A stretch of DNA of 64,000 nucleotides from Daedaleopsis sinensis (lineage: Eukaryota; Basidiomycota; Agaricomycetes; Polyporales; Polyporaceae). The stretch spans positions 868,001-932,000 of the forward strand of contig CM066307.1 of assembly GCA_033807695.1 (NCBI GenBank), read 5' to 3'. Position numbers and translations under genes: made by a program. Below the pieces are notes generated by a model. It ran no database searches and was not told the origin of the DNA. It saw only the letters and a list, made by a program, of their open reading frames with translations. This document shows positions 34,947-46,816 of this stretch, piece after piece (positions within the stretch are counted from its first letter, which is position 1; the number at the start of each line of letters is the position of its first letter).

Positions 34947-37163
34947 GTGCGCAACACCGCTGCTGCGTGTGGTCGGTCCGGTCCGATTGCAGCGAGACGT
35001 AGGAGTCGAGCATTAGGACCGCTCACGGCCACTGTCTACAAGTCCGGTCAACAAGGTCACGTACATATGGCGCTCAAAGATGAGGTAACAATCGACGTGC
35101 TAGAATCAACTACGTACCGGCTTCTCACCCGGGCAGACACGAACCAGGTCGTGGCTGAACTGCTCCTGTGCAACGGCGACACTGCGGGCTGCGCCTTAAC
35201 GGCATCTGGGCCTGGAAATCGGCAATCGATATTTTTGACTATAGCAGTTCCGTGTGGGGATCGCTGACACGCTGCTCTATGGCCACTAGGCGGGTCACAG
35301 TGACCGGTACTGAATCCGATGCAATGAGAAGCGGTCCGACTCTGTAGTAGCTCGAAGGGGATGCTTAGCGCAGAGATGTGCCGGTACATGGAGTGCAACG
35401 TTGCACGACTAGACGGCAAGGGTTAGAGTGGGATTCTGTGGCGCGAAGCAATCCTTCCTCACGTATGCATAGGTCATCGTTCAGCTCCGGCATTACGGGC
35501 AAGGCCATCCCGACAGAATGATGAGCGACAAGTCCCAGATGGTTTATAATCAGCAGGCACTTACAGCCGGTTCTGCATCGGCTCCAGTCTCACCACCAGC
35601 AGCTGTTCGACGAATCTTGACATGGAAACGCTCCACCGTAAAGCGGTAGGGTACTGGAAGAAGCACACTATCCACGATGGCGACATCCCCTTCGAGACCG
35701 CAGCACTATCTGCGGGCGGGACGATGCAGCTGTTTGACGCCAAGAAAGTCGGCGATGTAGAATGGGTGGTAAGCCAACCACACTTGACATACAACTCTTG
35801 ACTGACTTACCACGTAGATCTGCAAGCCGGGAGAAACCACGCCGGCGTCGTTCAGCTACGCCGCTATTGTTTCTATTGCGGACCCGATGGAAACCGGAAA
35901 TCTGGTCATAGACATGGAGAAGCGCCCGGACGGGCTGCCTGCGACAAGGGTGTGAGTGAGCATGCTCTCGCTTCGCTGGTCGACCATTCACGTACGAGAT
36001 GTAGAGAGAAGTGGGCTAGCTACAAGTGCTCGTACACGTACGTATTCGATACGTCCGCGGATCAAGGCCTGTACACTCTGCAAGGCGTGAGTATATGTTC
36101 TAGACGAGTGACTCGTAGCTCACCGCTTTGCTGTATACAGGTTATGGACAGATACATGGAATCCCTCCCCGAGTTCGCTTCCGAAGACCAACTACCGCGT
36201 CGGCTATGGCAGTCTGGCAACCAGGTCCAAGCGCGCTCACAGTTCTGGATGCGCGTGCCCATGTTCATTCGGGTCCGAGAGGGCGAGCGGAAGCAGGACC
36301 CGCCGGATACTGTGCACGACTGGGTGAAGATTGCAGACTCTAGGTCGATGTGGTACCGAGCGAATCCTTCTCCTCCGCAGGTACACGAGCTCGTAGACGG
36401 AAACCTCAAGCCAATAAGCGAGTGTCAACCGCCGAAGCTCATGCGCGGAGACGCGGTCGCGATCTCCTTCACGTTAATATACGTGGTGGGCAGAAAGGAC
36501 TGGTACCCGGTGTACTTCCTGACTCGTCTAGTACGTGTCGCGAAGGGAGCAAGCGTAGTCAGGTCGACAAACAGAGACGACAATGAACGTGCCGATGGAG
36601 AGGTAGTTCCTGCCCCACCTCCTTCTCAGATCCGTCGCGATATCGGTGAGCGTTGTGTGCACCGTGTATTTTGGGCGCGCGTGCTGATGTCATTATATGC
36701 AGGCGACGCTACTGGATTGCGACCAGACGCGTCCGACGGTCGACGGAAGCGGCCCCGGAGCGAGGCCACGCCTCAGCAAGTACAGTCCGGCGACGATGAA
36801 GATGTCGTCGAGTGGCCGGCGTCAGACGACGAGCGGCACGCGTCGAAGCGTCGCCTCGCGAATGCCATTGCGGGGCCCTCCCGTACTCAGCTAGAAGATT
36901 GCAGCGATGACGGCGGACAGGCGGCCTCGCAAGGCGCGGCTGGCGCCGCAGCTGCCCACGCCGACGTGAGCACAGACGGATCTTCGGATGAAACATCCTC
37001 TTCCATGTCCTCTGTCAGCACGATTTCCACGAGCTCGTGTGAGCCAGTGGGACTGGAGCTTGGACAGGTTGAGGTGGCGGCTGGCGAAGAACAGCAAGAC
37101 GACCCCAAAGGGAAGCGAAGGGCTGATACAGCCACGAAGCGGCGCACGAGGGGCAGTCGCTAG
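34947..37163 (+). CDS. Unknown multi-exon island gene
   Basis: The 3' part is certain as coding: from about 36139 an open frame runs to 37163. It contains SQFWMRVPMFIRVREGE, VHDWVKIADSRSMWYRAN, then RGDAVAISFTLIYVVG and PVYFLTRLVRV, followed by a long acidic, Ser-rich, disordered tail ending with a basic KGKRRADTATKRRTRGSR that looks like a nuclear signal. Upstream exons are likely at 35620-35770 (HDGDIPFETAALSAGGTMQL) and 35819-35952 (ASFSYAAIVSIADPMETGN), joined by GT-AG introns. A further one may lie at about 35040-35150 (EVTIDVLESTTYRLLTR). I do not know the family by name. The RGD-aliphatic-ISF block recurs in degraded form near 22.9 kb. The 5' end is uncertain. Confidence 0.55.
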
Positions 37164-37399
37164 GAGCGGTGCATGAAGTCTTTCCGGTTTGCGCGTGTAG
37201 AGCGAATCCTTGGCAAGTGTTGATCATACGAAGGTCCAGGTGTAACAGTTAGTATAATGTGCTAGATCATGGGTTCCGCAGCTTACTTACAAAGTATACG
37301 TTGACGTCAGAGACGGTCCAGACCAGCATAACGAGGTCTCATAGTGGGAAGTGTCAAGGTCAGTGGCGTAGGGTGCGGACCAGAGCGCTGTATGTACTC

Positions 37400-39480
37400 T
37401 GTAGTAAGTTACGGTGAAACCAGCTGGGCCACGTCCTCGGACCCGCCACACCTCAGTAACAGATGTATAACATTTGCGGGTGACGTTGTCGGAAAGTCAG
37501 GAACCACAGCCACATGCACGCCAAAAGGCGACTCACAATGCAGTGGCGGCAGCACGTATGCTCGATGTGTATCTTGAATGGCACGACAAAGAGTCGCCGA
37601 GCGACCGCTACTGTATCGAGAGGCAACTACTAGCGGTCCACGCCACGGATGCAAGTTACGGACGTCGCGCAGGTTGTGCTCGACGAAGCCCGGGAAAGGT
37701 ACTTTATCGATCAGGGAGAAAGAGGTTCGCGGCCTGAAAAGATACATGTAACGAGTCGCATTGTCGGAATTTACCAGTCGCCGCCAAGTTTCTAGCACGG
37801 TCCACGAGAGAACGACCAAGACATTTGCATTGCGAAGAGGTTCAGTAGCCAAGAAAGTACTTCAATAGACGTTATCATGCACGATATCGGCGGACCGCCA
37901 TGCGCCTCTTCCCTGTATATGAATGGCCTCGATTGAGACCTCGGCATCGAGCAATAGAAGCACTAGACACTCACCTCCATATTTAGCATGTTTAGCAATA
38001 CTCGTACGATGCAGGGAACTCGCGAGTGTTGAGTACCCGCAGCGTGACTCCGTCTCGACTTGTCCGCGGAGGGATGGCCCGTACAGGACAACTTCGGACG
38101 CCTGCCCCGTGCGCTGTGAGTAGACATCAGCTTTCGAAGGCAAGGCAGCGAAGTCGAACCAGTAACGACCTGAGCAGTCGCAACCATCACGGCCGTACGT
38201 GGCGAATCTCCGTAGGATCCACTCGACCAGACGTCGTCTGAAGCGGCCGGCGCGTCCAAAGGGGAGTGAAAGGGGAAAGGGAAGCTGAGTGAAATAACGG
38301 GCTGGGATCAATGTCTAATAAGCGAACCCGGACGACGAAAGACGCACGAGAATGTACCGGAGGGGCAGAGACCTGAAGGACTTCGCCTACTGAGTGCAAT
38401 GAAGTCTACGTCGCGGTACCGGGCGAACGGGTCTTGCACAGTAACGCGGTAAAAGGTCGGTAACTCGTCCTGTTCGTGCACAACAGATCAGAATAGCAAA
38501 CGTAGCGATGGTGGGGACGAGCTAGCACCCACTACCGTCAATCCTACGCCGGAGACTGGGTTCACCATGGGTGACTTGAATGGTCTGACGGGCGACGGTT
38601 GGAGGATCCCCGAGAAGCCACGCGTATCCCACCATGGCGCACAGCCAAGGGCTACCTCGCGCTGCTGTATGGGCTCAGTGACCGCAGGAGACACGTGCCC
38701 GACCGAGACAGGAAAGACGGGCGTTGATACCGATTGCTTGACGGTGTGAACTTTGGGAATGTTAAGAGTATGAACCCGCCAGCAGAGCGCGAGACATACC
38801 GTACTGTTCCCCATCACCACGCTCCGGGTCCGAGTCGTGTGTATCAAACAGTGTCCGGAATGCGGCGTACGATAGGATGTTGGTTTGTGCGCATACGCAC
38901 GGAATGTCTGGCTGGCGAGCGACCGTGAACACAGACAGCCGCTGGTGATCGAGACTTCCTTGTCCACGGTCGCAAGGAATCCCAATTGCATGACAGCGTC
39001 CGCATGGACCATCCCCAGAGTCGGGACGTTCGATGCACTGAGGGGAGACAGGCACAGGCATCTTCGATTGTAGCTCGCAAAGGAAGGAAACCACAGCAAA
39101 ACACACTCACCGGTCGGCCACCCCTCTGGCAAGAGAAACAAGGATGCACTCTCAGCTTCGGAGACCCGTAGCAGCCAAGTACCACATCCACTCCAGGTCG
39201 ACGGAGCTACCGTTGAAAGGCGGACTTGCTCAGGTTCCCGCGTGTTTGGAAACACAAGCAAACTACTCACCAGGGCCATGTCGCAGAATCTTCGGCCGAC
39301 CAACGCAACGTCTGAACCTGTCCGGACGAGAGGGGGCAACTTGTGTGCTGGACAGACCTGTTCAGGAGGGAGCGCCATCCGGAAGGACGTTTCACTGGTT
39401 CGGTTTCGGTAAGCGTCCTGCGGCACCAAGGAAAAGAGTATGCGGATGAACAGGACCGGCGACCCGGAAAAGAAACCTGC
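37400..39480 (-). CDS. Unknown multi-exon gene with Cys-x2-Cys cluster
   Basis: Several consecutive minus-strand exon-like segments carry good donors. They include ALPPEQVCPAHKLPPLVRTG and VGRRFCDMALV then GTGAGT; a segment with LLPEGWPTG then GTGAGT; and a well-supported exon starting near 39057 with MPVPVSPQCIE, PCGRCHAIGIPCDRGQG and PDIPCVCAQTNILSYAAF, ending at GTATGT. Further exon-like stretches lie at 37.9-38.2 kb and 37.4-37.7 kb. The PCxRCxxxGxPC pattern is a short Cys cluster that often marks small zinc- or nucleic-acid-binding segments in Agaricomycete proteins; a similar one occurs at 62.5 kb. A 342-codon frame at 38488-39516 is read-through of introns, not the protein. Exact boundaries are unresolved. 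Confidence 0.4.
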
Positions 39481-39989
39481 GAGGCAGGCTGGGGAAGATA
39501 AAAGAGTGAAAGACAAGAAGTCCAGCAGCAGCGCTGGGGGAGCCCTAACTGCGCTCGTCAGGGTTCTGGGAGAAGGAGGCTGAGGCGAAACGGACGTAAG
39601 GCGCGCTGGGCGCCTTGGACGCCCGTCCGCAGTCCCGTCTTAATCGGGTTTTCCTCCACGTCCACCTCTCCGTCGCTACACCACAACAATCCCGGATGGC
39701 GTGGCCAGGCCCTGGACATCGAGATGGCTGTTCAGTATCCCTGCCCCGGTTTTGGACCACTGTCCTCAGAACACCGCCCCGTAGCAGCTCGGAGTAGACA
39801 TGATTATCCGTCGCTATACGGAACAATTACCAGCGCATTGATACAGTCGGAATGACCTACACGTCGACAGCCAGACTATCCGTTCTCGTCTACAAAACCC
39901 GGATACTCGTTAACGTGGGTCTTTAACAACATGCGATGAATGCAGCGCTCACGTATGTCAATGCACCACCGGGCTGTTCAGCACAAATG

Positions 39990-40865
39990 TTAGGCTGCAC
40001 GACACGGAGTTGTGCAGACGCGTACCTTAACAGGGAAGTAGGCTACGGATGTCCAACCATCATTGGTCGGGACTACAGGTAGATTACCGTCTTGCTCCCC
40101 GACTCGATGTCCGAACGAGATCACGACAGATCCTTCATGTCCGAACGCTCCAGTACCCTCACGACGTGCCCACCCTCCTCCATCCTCTCGGAAGAGCTCG
40201 AAACCTCTATATGCGTACTTTGCGATTGCTTTGAGGTCCCGGCGAGAGAGATAGTCTCCCTTCACGCGTCCCTGGCGAGTGAAGGTATCACGGGGATACG
40301 AGCAACCTGCTCCATATGGCGTAACGAAATTCTTCACCAGAGTACACCAGAACCCGCGTAACGGCGTGAGCGGGCTAGAGTCGGTGCTCCTGATCACGTC
40401 GACGAACCGTGCGCGGGGTGTTTGGAATCGTCGCAGCTCTTTCACGTAGGCGACTCCTGATAGACCCGACGGCCTCGATGCATGCTGCTGAGTTCCCGGT
40501 GTCCGAAAGTGAAGGCGAGAAGCCGCGGCAGCGACGAAAGCGTCGTACATATGGTCAGGAACGTAGATGTCGAGGTCCCCAGGAGTCCACAATTCGAACG
40601 GTAGGATGAATTTCAACGCGACCGATCCAGATATCACGCCTCCGTGTTCCCGCAAGATCTCGTCGAATGTCTGGATGTCGGAAACGAAAGGACGCACGGC
40701 ATCTTCGTATCGAAAGCGCAGCTCAACGCTGACTGCAGCATAGAACGTGGTGCACGTTCCGCGCCACGACAGAAGAGCGACGAAGTCGCTGTGCTCGATA
40801 ACCACGAAAAGGACCTCGACGGGCACCCTTGGAAGGTACCGGGTGAGTAATATGCCACAAACCAA
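39990..40865 (-). CDS. F-box protein with nucleotidyltransferase-like domain (copy 1)
   Basis: The N-terminus (RYLPRVPVEVLFVVIEHSDF, then WRGTCTTFYAAV) is an F-box-like helical motif for SKP1 binding. It is followed by GGVISGSVALKFI and DLDIYVP, the G-S and D-x-D signature of a nucleotidyltransferase-fold domain that commonly follows F-boxes in Agaricomycetes. The two aspartates are retained, unlike in the two island paralogues. Further blocks are FVDVIRSTDSSPLTPL and KNFVTPYGAGCSYP. The upstream end is uncertain: the frame opens at a TTG with no ATG before the F-box, so a short first exon is probable. Confidence 0.65.
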   Translation of the reverse strand: MVCGILLTRYLPRVPVEVLFVVIEHSDFVALLSWRGTCTTFYAAVSVELRFRYEDAVRPFVSDIQTFDEILREHGGVISGSVALKFILPFELWTPGDLDIYVPDHMYDAFVAAAASRLHFRTPGTQQHASRPSGLSGVAYVKELRRFQTPRARFVDVIRSTDSSPLTPLRGFWCTLVKNFVTPYGAGCSYPRDTFTRQGRVKGDYLSRRDLKAIAKYAYRGFELFREDGGGWARREGTGAFGHEGSVVISFGHRVGEQDGNLPVVPTNDGWTSVAYFPVKVRVCTTPCRAA

Positions 40866-41029
40866 GAACTCGCGCGCACCTCCAAGTCACTGTGATGCCC
40901 GACTCTAGGCCGCCGGCTCCCGTCACTGTAGAAAGCACCATAGTAGTCGGTATCTAACGGGTGGCGACGACAAGCCCAGGTCAGCCTTTTCGCAGAGTAG
41001 ACACAGTGCAACGACGTACAGATGCTCCT

Positions 41030-41990
41030 ATGTTATCCCTTGTGACAGTGCCACGCCCAAGCTACAGCAAGCATCAATGCGACAACCCATACCCGCAGCT
41101 TTGGTATGGCATAGATCCGTCGCCCTGCGGGGACTCCGTGGAAGCATCGCCGCCGACGACAGGGTCTCCAACCCGAGAACTCGGTAATGAGACGGGACGC
41201 TGCCGCCCTCCGACTTCTGCGTTGTTCCAGGATTTCCTTCAGGGAACCGTGGGTTCGCATCATGCAAAGAAGCCGAAGATTCGGAAGACCTGGCCTCGAA
41301 CGTACGTACTACTGCTTCCACACCTCTGACCACACCCTTAGCGTCTCATTGGCAGGCCATTTATAGGACACTGCGGCAGTCTGAACAATGCGCAGCAGGA
41401 ATCAGAATCGGTCTCGCAAGGGATCGCCCCCGTAGCACCTCCCGCTATCAGTGCCGTAACGAGTGCACCGCAGACCTGTTTACCTGATGTGGACAAGTCT
41501 CTCGTACGGGAGTGAGTCGTGCGGCGGTTTCGACGGCCAACAACACTAGCTGTCAGTGCGGACGAACATAGCACGGCCATCCACGGCCACGCTTTGTGCA
41601 CCCGCTCTGAACCGGTCTCCACCGGGAATCCGAACGCACGGCTGATGAACGAGGTGGACCGGTTACGTCCTGCATTCGAAAAGGACAGCGATACCGTCAC
41701 TTGGTGCCAGCTGTCCACGCCAGGAAATGGACACCGGGCTATGGACGTGACTTGTCAGCAGAGTGGAACGAGAAATGTATCGCGGTCCCTGCAATTACAT
41801 GTGCAGAGAGCATCCTGGACGAACCGAACGCGGTACTGATCAGCAGATATAACAAGGCATGCAACGGGTCGCCGGAGCTTACTGCGCGGACTATCTACTG
41901 GACCGGACGTCGCAGATATGTCTCTTCCATGTGAGTGACTGCAGCTGCACCGACTATAACCGTCGCCAACTCATCGTTCGCCGACAGACC
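41030..41990 (+). other. Likely 5' exons of the kinase gene
   Basis: Protein-like plus-strand segments lie here, for example LYDPSPCGDSV-type and FQDFLQGTVGSHHAKKPKIR near 41.2 kb, and AEWNEKCIAVPAITC near 41.77 kb. They sit directly upstream of the kinase N-lobe. I could not find a splice path that keeps the frame throughout, so this is listed only as likely 5' sequence. Confidence 0.3.
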
Positions 41991-41999
41991 ACAACCTGA

Positions 42000-43077
42000 A
42001 ATTCATCTCGAGTAGCCGGTCGGCGACGGTGTACAGCGCGGACCTGACACGCGATGGCAGCGCGATCGTGGTGAAGCAATATAGTGACGTCGGCCTTGAT
42101 GGCGAGACCTGTCGAGCTGAAAAATGGGCGTACGGAGTCGTGAAGGATGGTGACGGGCCCGGAAAAAGGTCAATGTCCCATCGCACGGTCCCGCTTCCAC
42201 TACACGAAGACTCACCTGTTGCCACAGCGCATTCTTGGCCATGTTGTCCACTGACGACGACTGTGAGCCTGGACGCATATTGCTCCCGAAGAAAGATGGT
42301 ACTCTCGCAGACTTGCTACGTACGATGCGACCGAATGCGTTGTACCTGCCGGATGTACTATCCATAACAGAACAGTTACTGGCAGGGATAGAATGTGAGT
42401 TAGACGGGGCGCACTCCGGTTTATGTACACTCACATGCGAAGACTTGCACAACCTGTCGATCACACACGCGGATATCAACCCCAACAACATCGTGCTAGA
42501 CAGCATGGAAATTATAGCGTCGACCTCCGGAACGTCGTACTCCGAGATAGTTAAGGTGAGATGCAGTACATATCGATTTGGACTAGTGCTGTACTCACCG
42601 ATACGTAGCTTCGAAGCACTAAGATATTCATCATCGATCTCGGAAACGCGGTCACGCAACACGTCGAATACGTCGGAGTGGTCGGGAGCTCCCTATACAG
42701 GGCGCCTGAGGTGACACTGGGTAAGCCTGCTTCTCCCCACGACTATACGCGGTCTGATAGATGAACGTACGGAAGGCTTACCATGGAACGGTGCGGTGGA
42801 TTGGTTCGCGGCAGGGTGTGTTATGTTCGAATTAGCCACCGGGCGACCGTTGTTTCCTCGCACCACTTCGAGGAGGTTTCGTCTGGCTGCCGTCGTAGCC
42901 GTCCTCGGTCCGATCCCCCGCTGGATGGGGAAGCGTATCAGGGCTTGGTCTCCGATGCCCATCATAGAGGAGCGATCCGGTTCGTTCAAGATACGATGCT
43001 CGAGGCGCAACGTCCGAGACGCAGTGGAGGTCGAACATATCTCGAGACTCGAGCCCCTTGAGGTGATGTCAACGTGA
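42000..43077 (+). CDS. SRPK/CMGC-like protein kinase, 5' end unresolved
   Basis: A protein kinase domain spread over at least five exons. N-lobe: SATVYSADLTRDGSAIVVKQ gives the glycine-loop strand and the VVK lysine, and ETCRAEKWAYG supplies the helix C glutamate. An intron follows GPGK. Then come DGTLADLL, ITHADINPNNIVL (catalytic loop, HAD in place of HRD), IFIIDLGNAV (DLG in place of DFG), VGSSLYRAPEV (activation-segment end) and VDWFAAGCVMFELATGRPLF. HAD/DLGNA/YRAPEV resembles SR-protein kinases (SRPK group), which have HTD and DLGNA. The Lys, catalytic Asp and metal-binding Asp are all present, so it could be active. The C-terminus is short and stops at 43077. Confidence 0.65.
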
Positions 43078-43079
43078 TC

Positions 43080-44400
43080 TCACGATACGAACATGACAAC
43101 GGTCTGACTCACAGCTGACAGACGTATCTGGAGGACGGGTTCGTATTTTCTATCTGCAACCGCCTCCTGCAGATCAATCCACACAGTCGAGCACTCGCCA
43201 CCTCTACAGTCATCCGCGGCGGTAGATTCATATGACCTGGCCAGTGGGATCGATATCCCAGTCGAAGGACTCGCAGTGACCAATAATGATAACATGCGCA
43301 CCTTTGTACCAGTCCAAGTATAGTCCCAGTGCATGTATGACCTAGTGCCGAGCTCCGTGACGCACCGAATTGGTGCACCGATATGTTCTGTTCGAAATGT
43401 AAGATCTGATAAGTACGTGAGGGCTCCGGATTGGAATAATAATTCTACTAGGACTTACCACACCGTCAGCATGAAATGTTGTTGGCTTAGTCGCTCCAGT
43501 TATACTGTTGTCGTCGCGTGCAGCAGGTGGACAGAACATGATGAAGCGAAATTTTTCGTGCGTGGTGGGGAAATACAATAGGTTTCCAGTGCCACCAGTG
43601 AGTATCAACACCAGACAGATCGCCGGGCTCAACCGGAAGGGCGTAGTCCCGGACCAATCCGACACACCCGATCGGGACGGAACGAAACGGATCGGGATGA
43701 CTCCAACTAGCTCAGCCTCCAACTTCATCGTCTCATTCCAAATCTGACCGTATCTAGGAACACATATCCATTCCACCATCACCCATCGAACTGCAGCACA
43801 GTGCCGTACACGACCCTCCCGATGGTGCGGCGCCCCCGTTCCACTCACAAACCCGACGACCTGAATGCTGTCTGGAGGCTCTGTAGCATCTCCCTCTGCA
43901 GCTGTTGGGAGAAGAATACCCAGGTATTCCTAGTGTGTCCCAAGCCTCCTTCAAACCGGCTCACAAAGTGGACAGACACCGTAGGGACAAGCCCCTGAGC
44001 ATCGCCTCGATCCGTCAGCTGGATCGCTACACGGAACGCCAGCTGTACGCAAATAAGTCACCTTTCGCAACACAGTGAACCATGTCGGTAACTCACGGGC
44101 TCTCCTCTGACAAGGAGGACCATGTACTGGTCAAGCCTCGTCACTCCGTCATCGTCGAACTCGGCCTCCGCGTGGCTCGATGCAGGATTCCCGCGCTCTC
44201 TAGCTTGACCGTCTCGGAACCTCGGTGTACCCCGCCACGCACGAGGACTCAACCGCCTACGGGAAGAATCAGACTCGGTGAAGACGGGACCGCACTGCCG
44301 CACGTACCAAGGTCCGATGGAATTGACAGGGCGCACAGATGCATCTGGGAATGACATGTCTAGGGAATGCAGTTCGTTCTCCAACAATGCGAAATGCATA
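43080..44400 (-). CDS. Unknown multi-exon island gene
   Basis: A run of minus-strand exons with good junctions. The segments are 44.1-44.4 kb (WYVRQCGPVFTESDSSRRRL, DGVTRLDQYMVLLVRGE then GTGAGT); about 43.85-44.02 kb (IQLTDRGDAQGLVPTVSVHF, then a helical SQQLQREMLQSLQTAF, then GTGAGT); about 43.47-43.75 kb (MKLEAELVGVIPIRF, LSPAICLVLILTGGTGNLLY then GTAAGT); and 43.08-43.33 kb (ISIPLARSYES, ECSTVWIDLQEAVADR). Alternating hydrophobic strands suggest a beta-rich protein. It is convergent with the kinase gene, whose stop is two bases away. Exact exon joins and start were not resolved, and I do not recognise a family. Confidence 0.4.
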
Positions 44401-44429
44401 GCGTTCCTTTAAATCCACCCGGCAGCATG

Positions 44430-45230
44430 CAGTGCCTCGCCGTATCCGTGAGTGTCTAGTTCGCGTCTTTCTAGGAGATAAGGTTGACGAATGGACCCTC
44501 GCGACTGCGGAGACCGCGCCAGCCCTAGTAGACTGCGAGCACCTCCTCCGTGTTGTACATAGGACCTATGCATTACGAGATGCCGACAAGTGCCAGGTAT
44601 GCAACCCACGTCCATCAATGAGGAGTGCACGAGGTGCACAGGTAACCAGCGCGTTTCCCATTCTTCCATCGTCTTTGCTAGCTTCTCGATCACGGCACTC
44701 GCAACGCAGGCAACAGACAACGTCGTCCGGTGCGATGGCAATTCACAATTGCCGGCCGTAGGAAGGGGAATCGGCCTCCGCGCAGCGTCCATTATCGTTT
44801 CATTCAATTCCAGTGTTCCCAGCCGCTGCACACCTAATATCCGGTACTACCCACCAGAAGGGACGCTGTGCACCGGTAACGATTCTGCGCAGAAACAACC
44901 ATCGCTTGCAACGCTGCGTCAAACACAAAGATATCGCGCGGCTACCAGCTTTGCACTCCACGCCGAGGTTTCACATCTCGACCATGGTCCGCGCGTCATG
45001 CCTCGTCCAGGGTCCATGTATAAAACATGGAGCAATTCCTTGCACTAGAATTAGCAAGCTACACCTGCGCGAACACCGTATCCTCCCTGTCGTTGTCCCC
45101 GTCTCGCCGCTCGGCTCGTATAGACTAGTCGCACGAACAGTTCCGTCCGTTAGCGCACCCATACTACGGACAACAACCACGATATCAATTACGAGGACTT
45201 ACAGTTCGTCGCCCTCCGCCTTATAGACCA
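44430..45230 (+). other. Possible unknown gene
   Basis: The plus-strand segment LVRVFLGDKVDEWTLATAET, then LVDCEHLLRVVHRTYALRDA, looks coding. It may continue to 45.2 kb (PALHSTPRFHISTMVRASC). No start or complete splice path was found. A minus-strand frame over the same stretch is a weaker alternative. Confidence 0.3.
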
Positions 45231-45354
45231 TGTCACTGACAGATATTCCCTTTCTGTATTCTAGGCGATATCTGCAATGCCTCTTCCCCCGGCACTGGGA
45301 CCGTGTTCCCATCGCACGCGCATATTCACTGAGTAAGTGACAACTGATAGCTAC

Positions 45355-46569
45355 ATGACCGGTGCACGACGCTCACCACCTACAAGGCTTCCTCTGGAAC
45401 TACAGGATGGCGTGTTCTCCTACATGACCATAGTGGACGTCGTCGCTTGGAGAAACACCTGCAGAACCGCATATGGAGCGACGACGATCTCTCTCAAGAG
45501 GCGGCTCCACGTGCTGCTCGCACCGTTCGTCCCTCACCCAACGTCTTTCCTGAGCGAGCTATTTCGCTACAGGGCTCTGATCGGCGGACTTCTCGCCCTC
45601 GCCTTCGTGGTCGTGGATCAAGACTTACGGTTCCCCGTCGTCGACGTGTTTGCACCGGACCTGCTCTACCCCGCACTCGTTACCGCACTGCAAGCCATGG
45701 TACACGAAAACCTCACGGCTATCACTGTCGTGTCCACCCTCCACGCTACGTCGGTCCGGGAGATCCTTGAGACTACCACGTTACGGCTCACGAACGGGCG
45801 CGCGATCGTCGTCTACAGATCGTCGACCTGGAGCCCATTGCTCCCGATATGCAGATCCCCCTCCTCGCTTCTCTTCAACTACGTCTCCCTGACTTCCTTT
45901 GGATGTGGCTACCCTACCCTTACTCTCCGACACCGGGGTCTACTCGCGGACATCGTCCTCCTCAGCGCACTACCCCAGGACCTGCACGCCATGAACACTG
46001 TGACGGACCGCGGCTTCGACATATCATGGTCACCAGTGCGCTTCGCGAAAGAGGACAAGATCGCGCGGCGCCTTCGGTCCCTCAACCCCACCGTCTCCGT
46101 TGACCTTGCGGTCGCCGTCGTCGCATCGGAGCTGCGCCCGGATTATGTGGACCGCCCTGCCACCCCCGCACGGCGATTCCGAACCGTGTGGGGCGCTCCT
46201 CCATTCCACGTCCGGGCCAGCTGGTCCCCTTTCCCAGGTAGCCAGCCCTGTCTCAGTGTCCGGAACATGTGTCCGCAACAAGTACGGTTCTTCGGTGATG
46301 CAGCGTCGTTCATCGACTTCCTTGATCCCCTGTCTACAGACCGACGGGAGCTGGAGGAGAAGTGCATGTCCCCGTTCGGAACTGTAATCGCTTGGAAACT
46401 ATGCAGCTCGTACAGGTGTGGCGGTGTGACCAAGTGCGGTCCCATTGTGCCTTGCGGGATGCTAGTGGACAACGGCATCGTCCACCTCCCAGCCTTGAGT
46501 GGGAATAATCGGTTCGACCGTAGCGTTGCGAGGCATCACCCCCCCATCTACCTTTACCACATGTACTAA
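45355..46569 (+). CDS. F-box protein with NTase-like domain (copy 2)
   Basis: An intronless frame of 404 residues from ATG 45355 (MTGARRSPPTRLPLE). The F-box-like N-terminus is LPLELQDGVFSYMTIVDVVA, then WRNTCRTAYGATTIS. Next comes RYRALIGGLLALAFVV and VVDVFAPDLLYPALV, which aligns with the GGVISGSVALKFI and DLDIYVP parts of copy 1 but has lost the DxD pair. The closest relative is the gene at 55.6-56.8 kb: both share SWSPVRFAKED or SWSPARFAKED, MCPxxxRYFGDAASF-like and FGTVIAWxL motifs. F-box proteins target substrates to ubiquitin ligases; the target is unknown. Its stop lies about 470 bp from the 3' end of the convergent Helitron gene. Confidence 0.75.
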   Translation: MTGARRSPPTRLPLELQDGVFSYMTIVDVVAWRNTCRTAYGATTISLKRRLHVLLAPFVPHPTSFLSELFRYRALIGGLLALAFVVVDQDLRFPVVDVFAPDLLYPALVTALQAMVHENLTAITVVSTLHATSVREILETTTLRLTNGRAIVVYRSSTWSPLLPICRSPSSLLFNYVSLTSFGCGYPTLTLRHRGLLADIVLLSALPQDLHAMNTVTDRGFDISWSPVRFAKEDKIARRLRSLNPTVSVDLAVAVVASELRPDYVDRPATPARRFRTVWGAPPFHVRASWSPFPGSQPCLSVRNMCPQQVRFFGDAASFIDFLDPLSTDRRELEEKCMSPFGTVIAWKLCSSYRCGGVTKCGPIVPCGMLVDNGIVHLPALSGNNRFDRSVARHHPPIYLYHMY

Positions 46570-46776
46570 ACATATGCACCATATCCGATTTCAGAACGGA
46601 ATAGACGAGTATCTGCAGGTCATCCTATGACCATGGGAACCTGACCATTGGACAAGCCCGGGTGTCACGACTGATACCATGTACTATAGTGATCACCATA
46701 CGACCTTTGGTAAATTCAAAACATCCGTGAGGGTAGGAGAGTACCCAGTCGAGCTCTCGCTCTTGCCCAGCTAAAA

Positions 46777-46816
46777 ATGTCGCTTGTCCAAGGCTTAGGA
46801 CATTCACAAGCGACAT
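46777..46816. other. Perfect 11-bp hairpin, candidate Helitron 3' structure
   Basis: ATGTCGCTTGT at 46777-46787 and its exact complement ACAAGCGACAT at 46806-46816 flank an 18-nt loop. It lies about 225 bp beyond the stop of the minus-strand Helitron gene. Read on that strand it is followed by TTTTTAGCTGGGC, which contains a CTRR-type CTGG, as at Helitron 3' ends. Position and orientation fit; the true terminus is not proven. Confidence 0.45.

Noticed and set aside
38488..39516. A 342-codon minus-strand frame
   Set aside because: It runs through several good GT-AG introns (for example GTGAGT sites near 39272 and 39106) and changes character at each; the conserved Cys cluster lies in another frame, so it is read-through.
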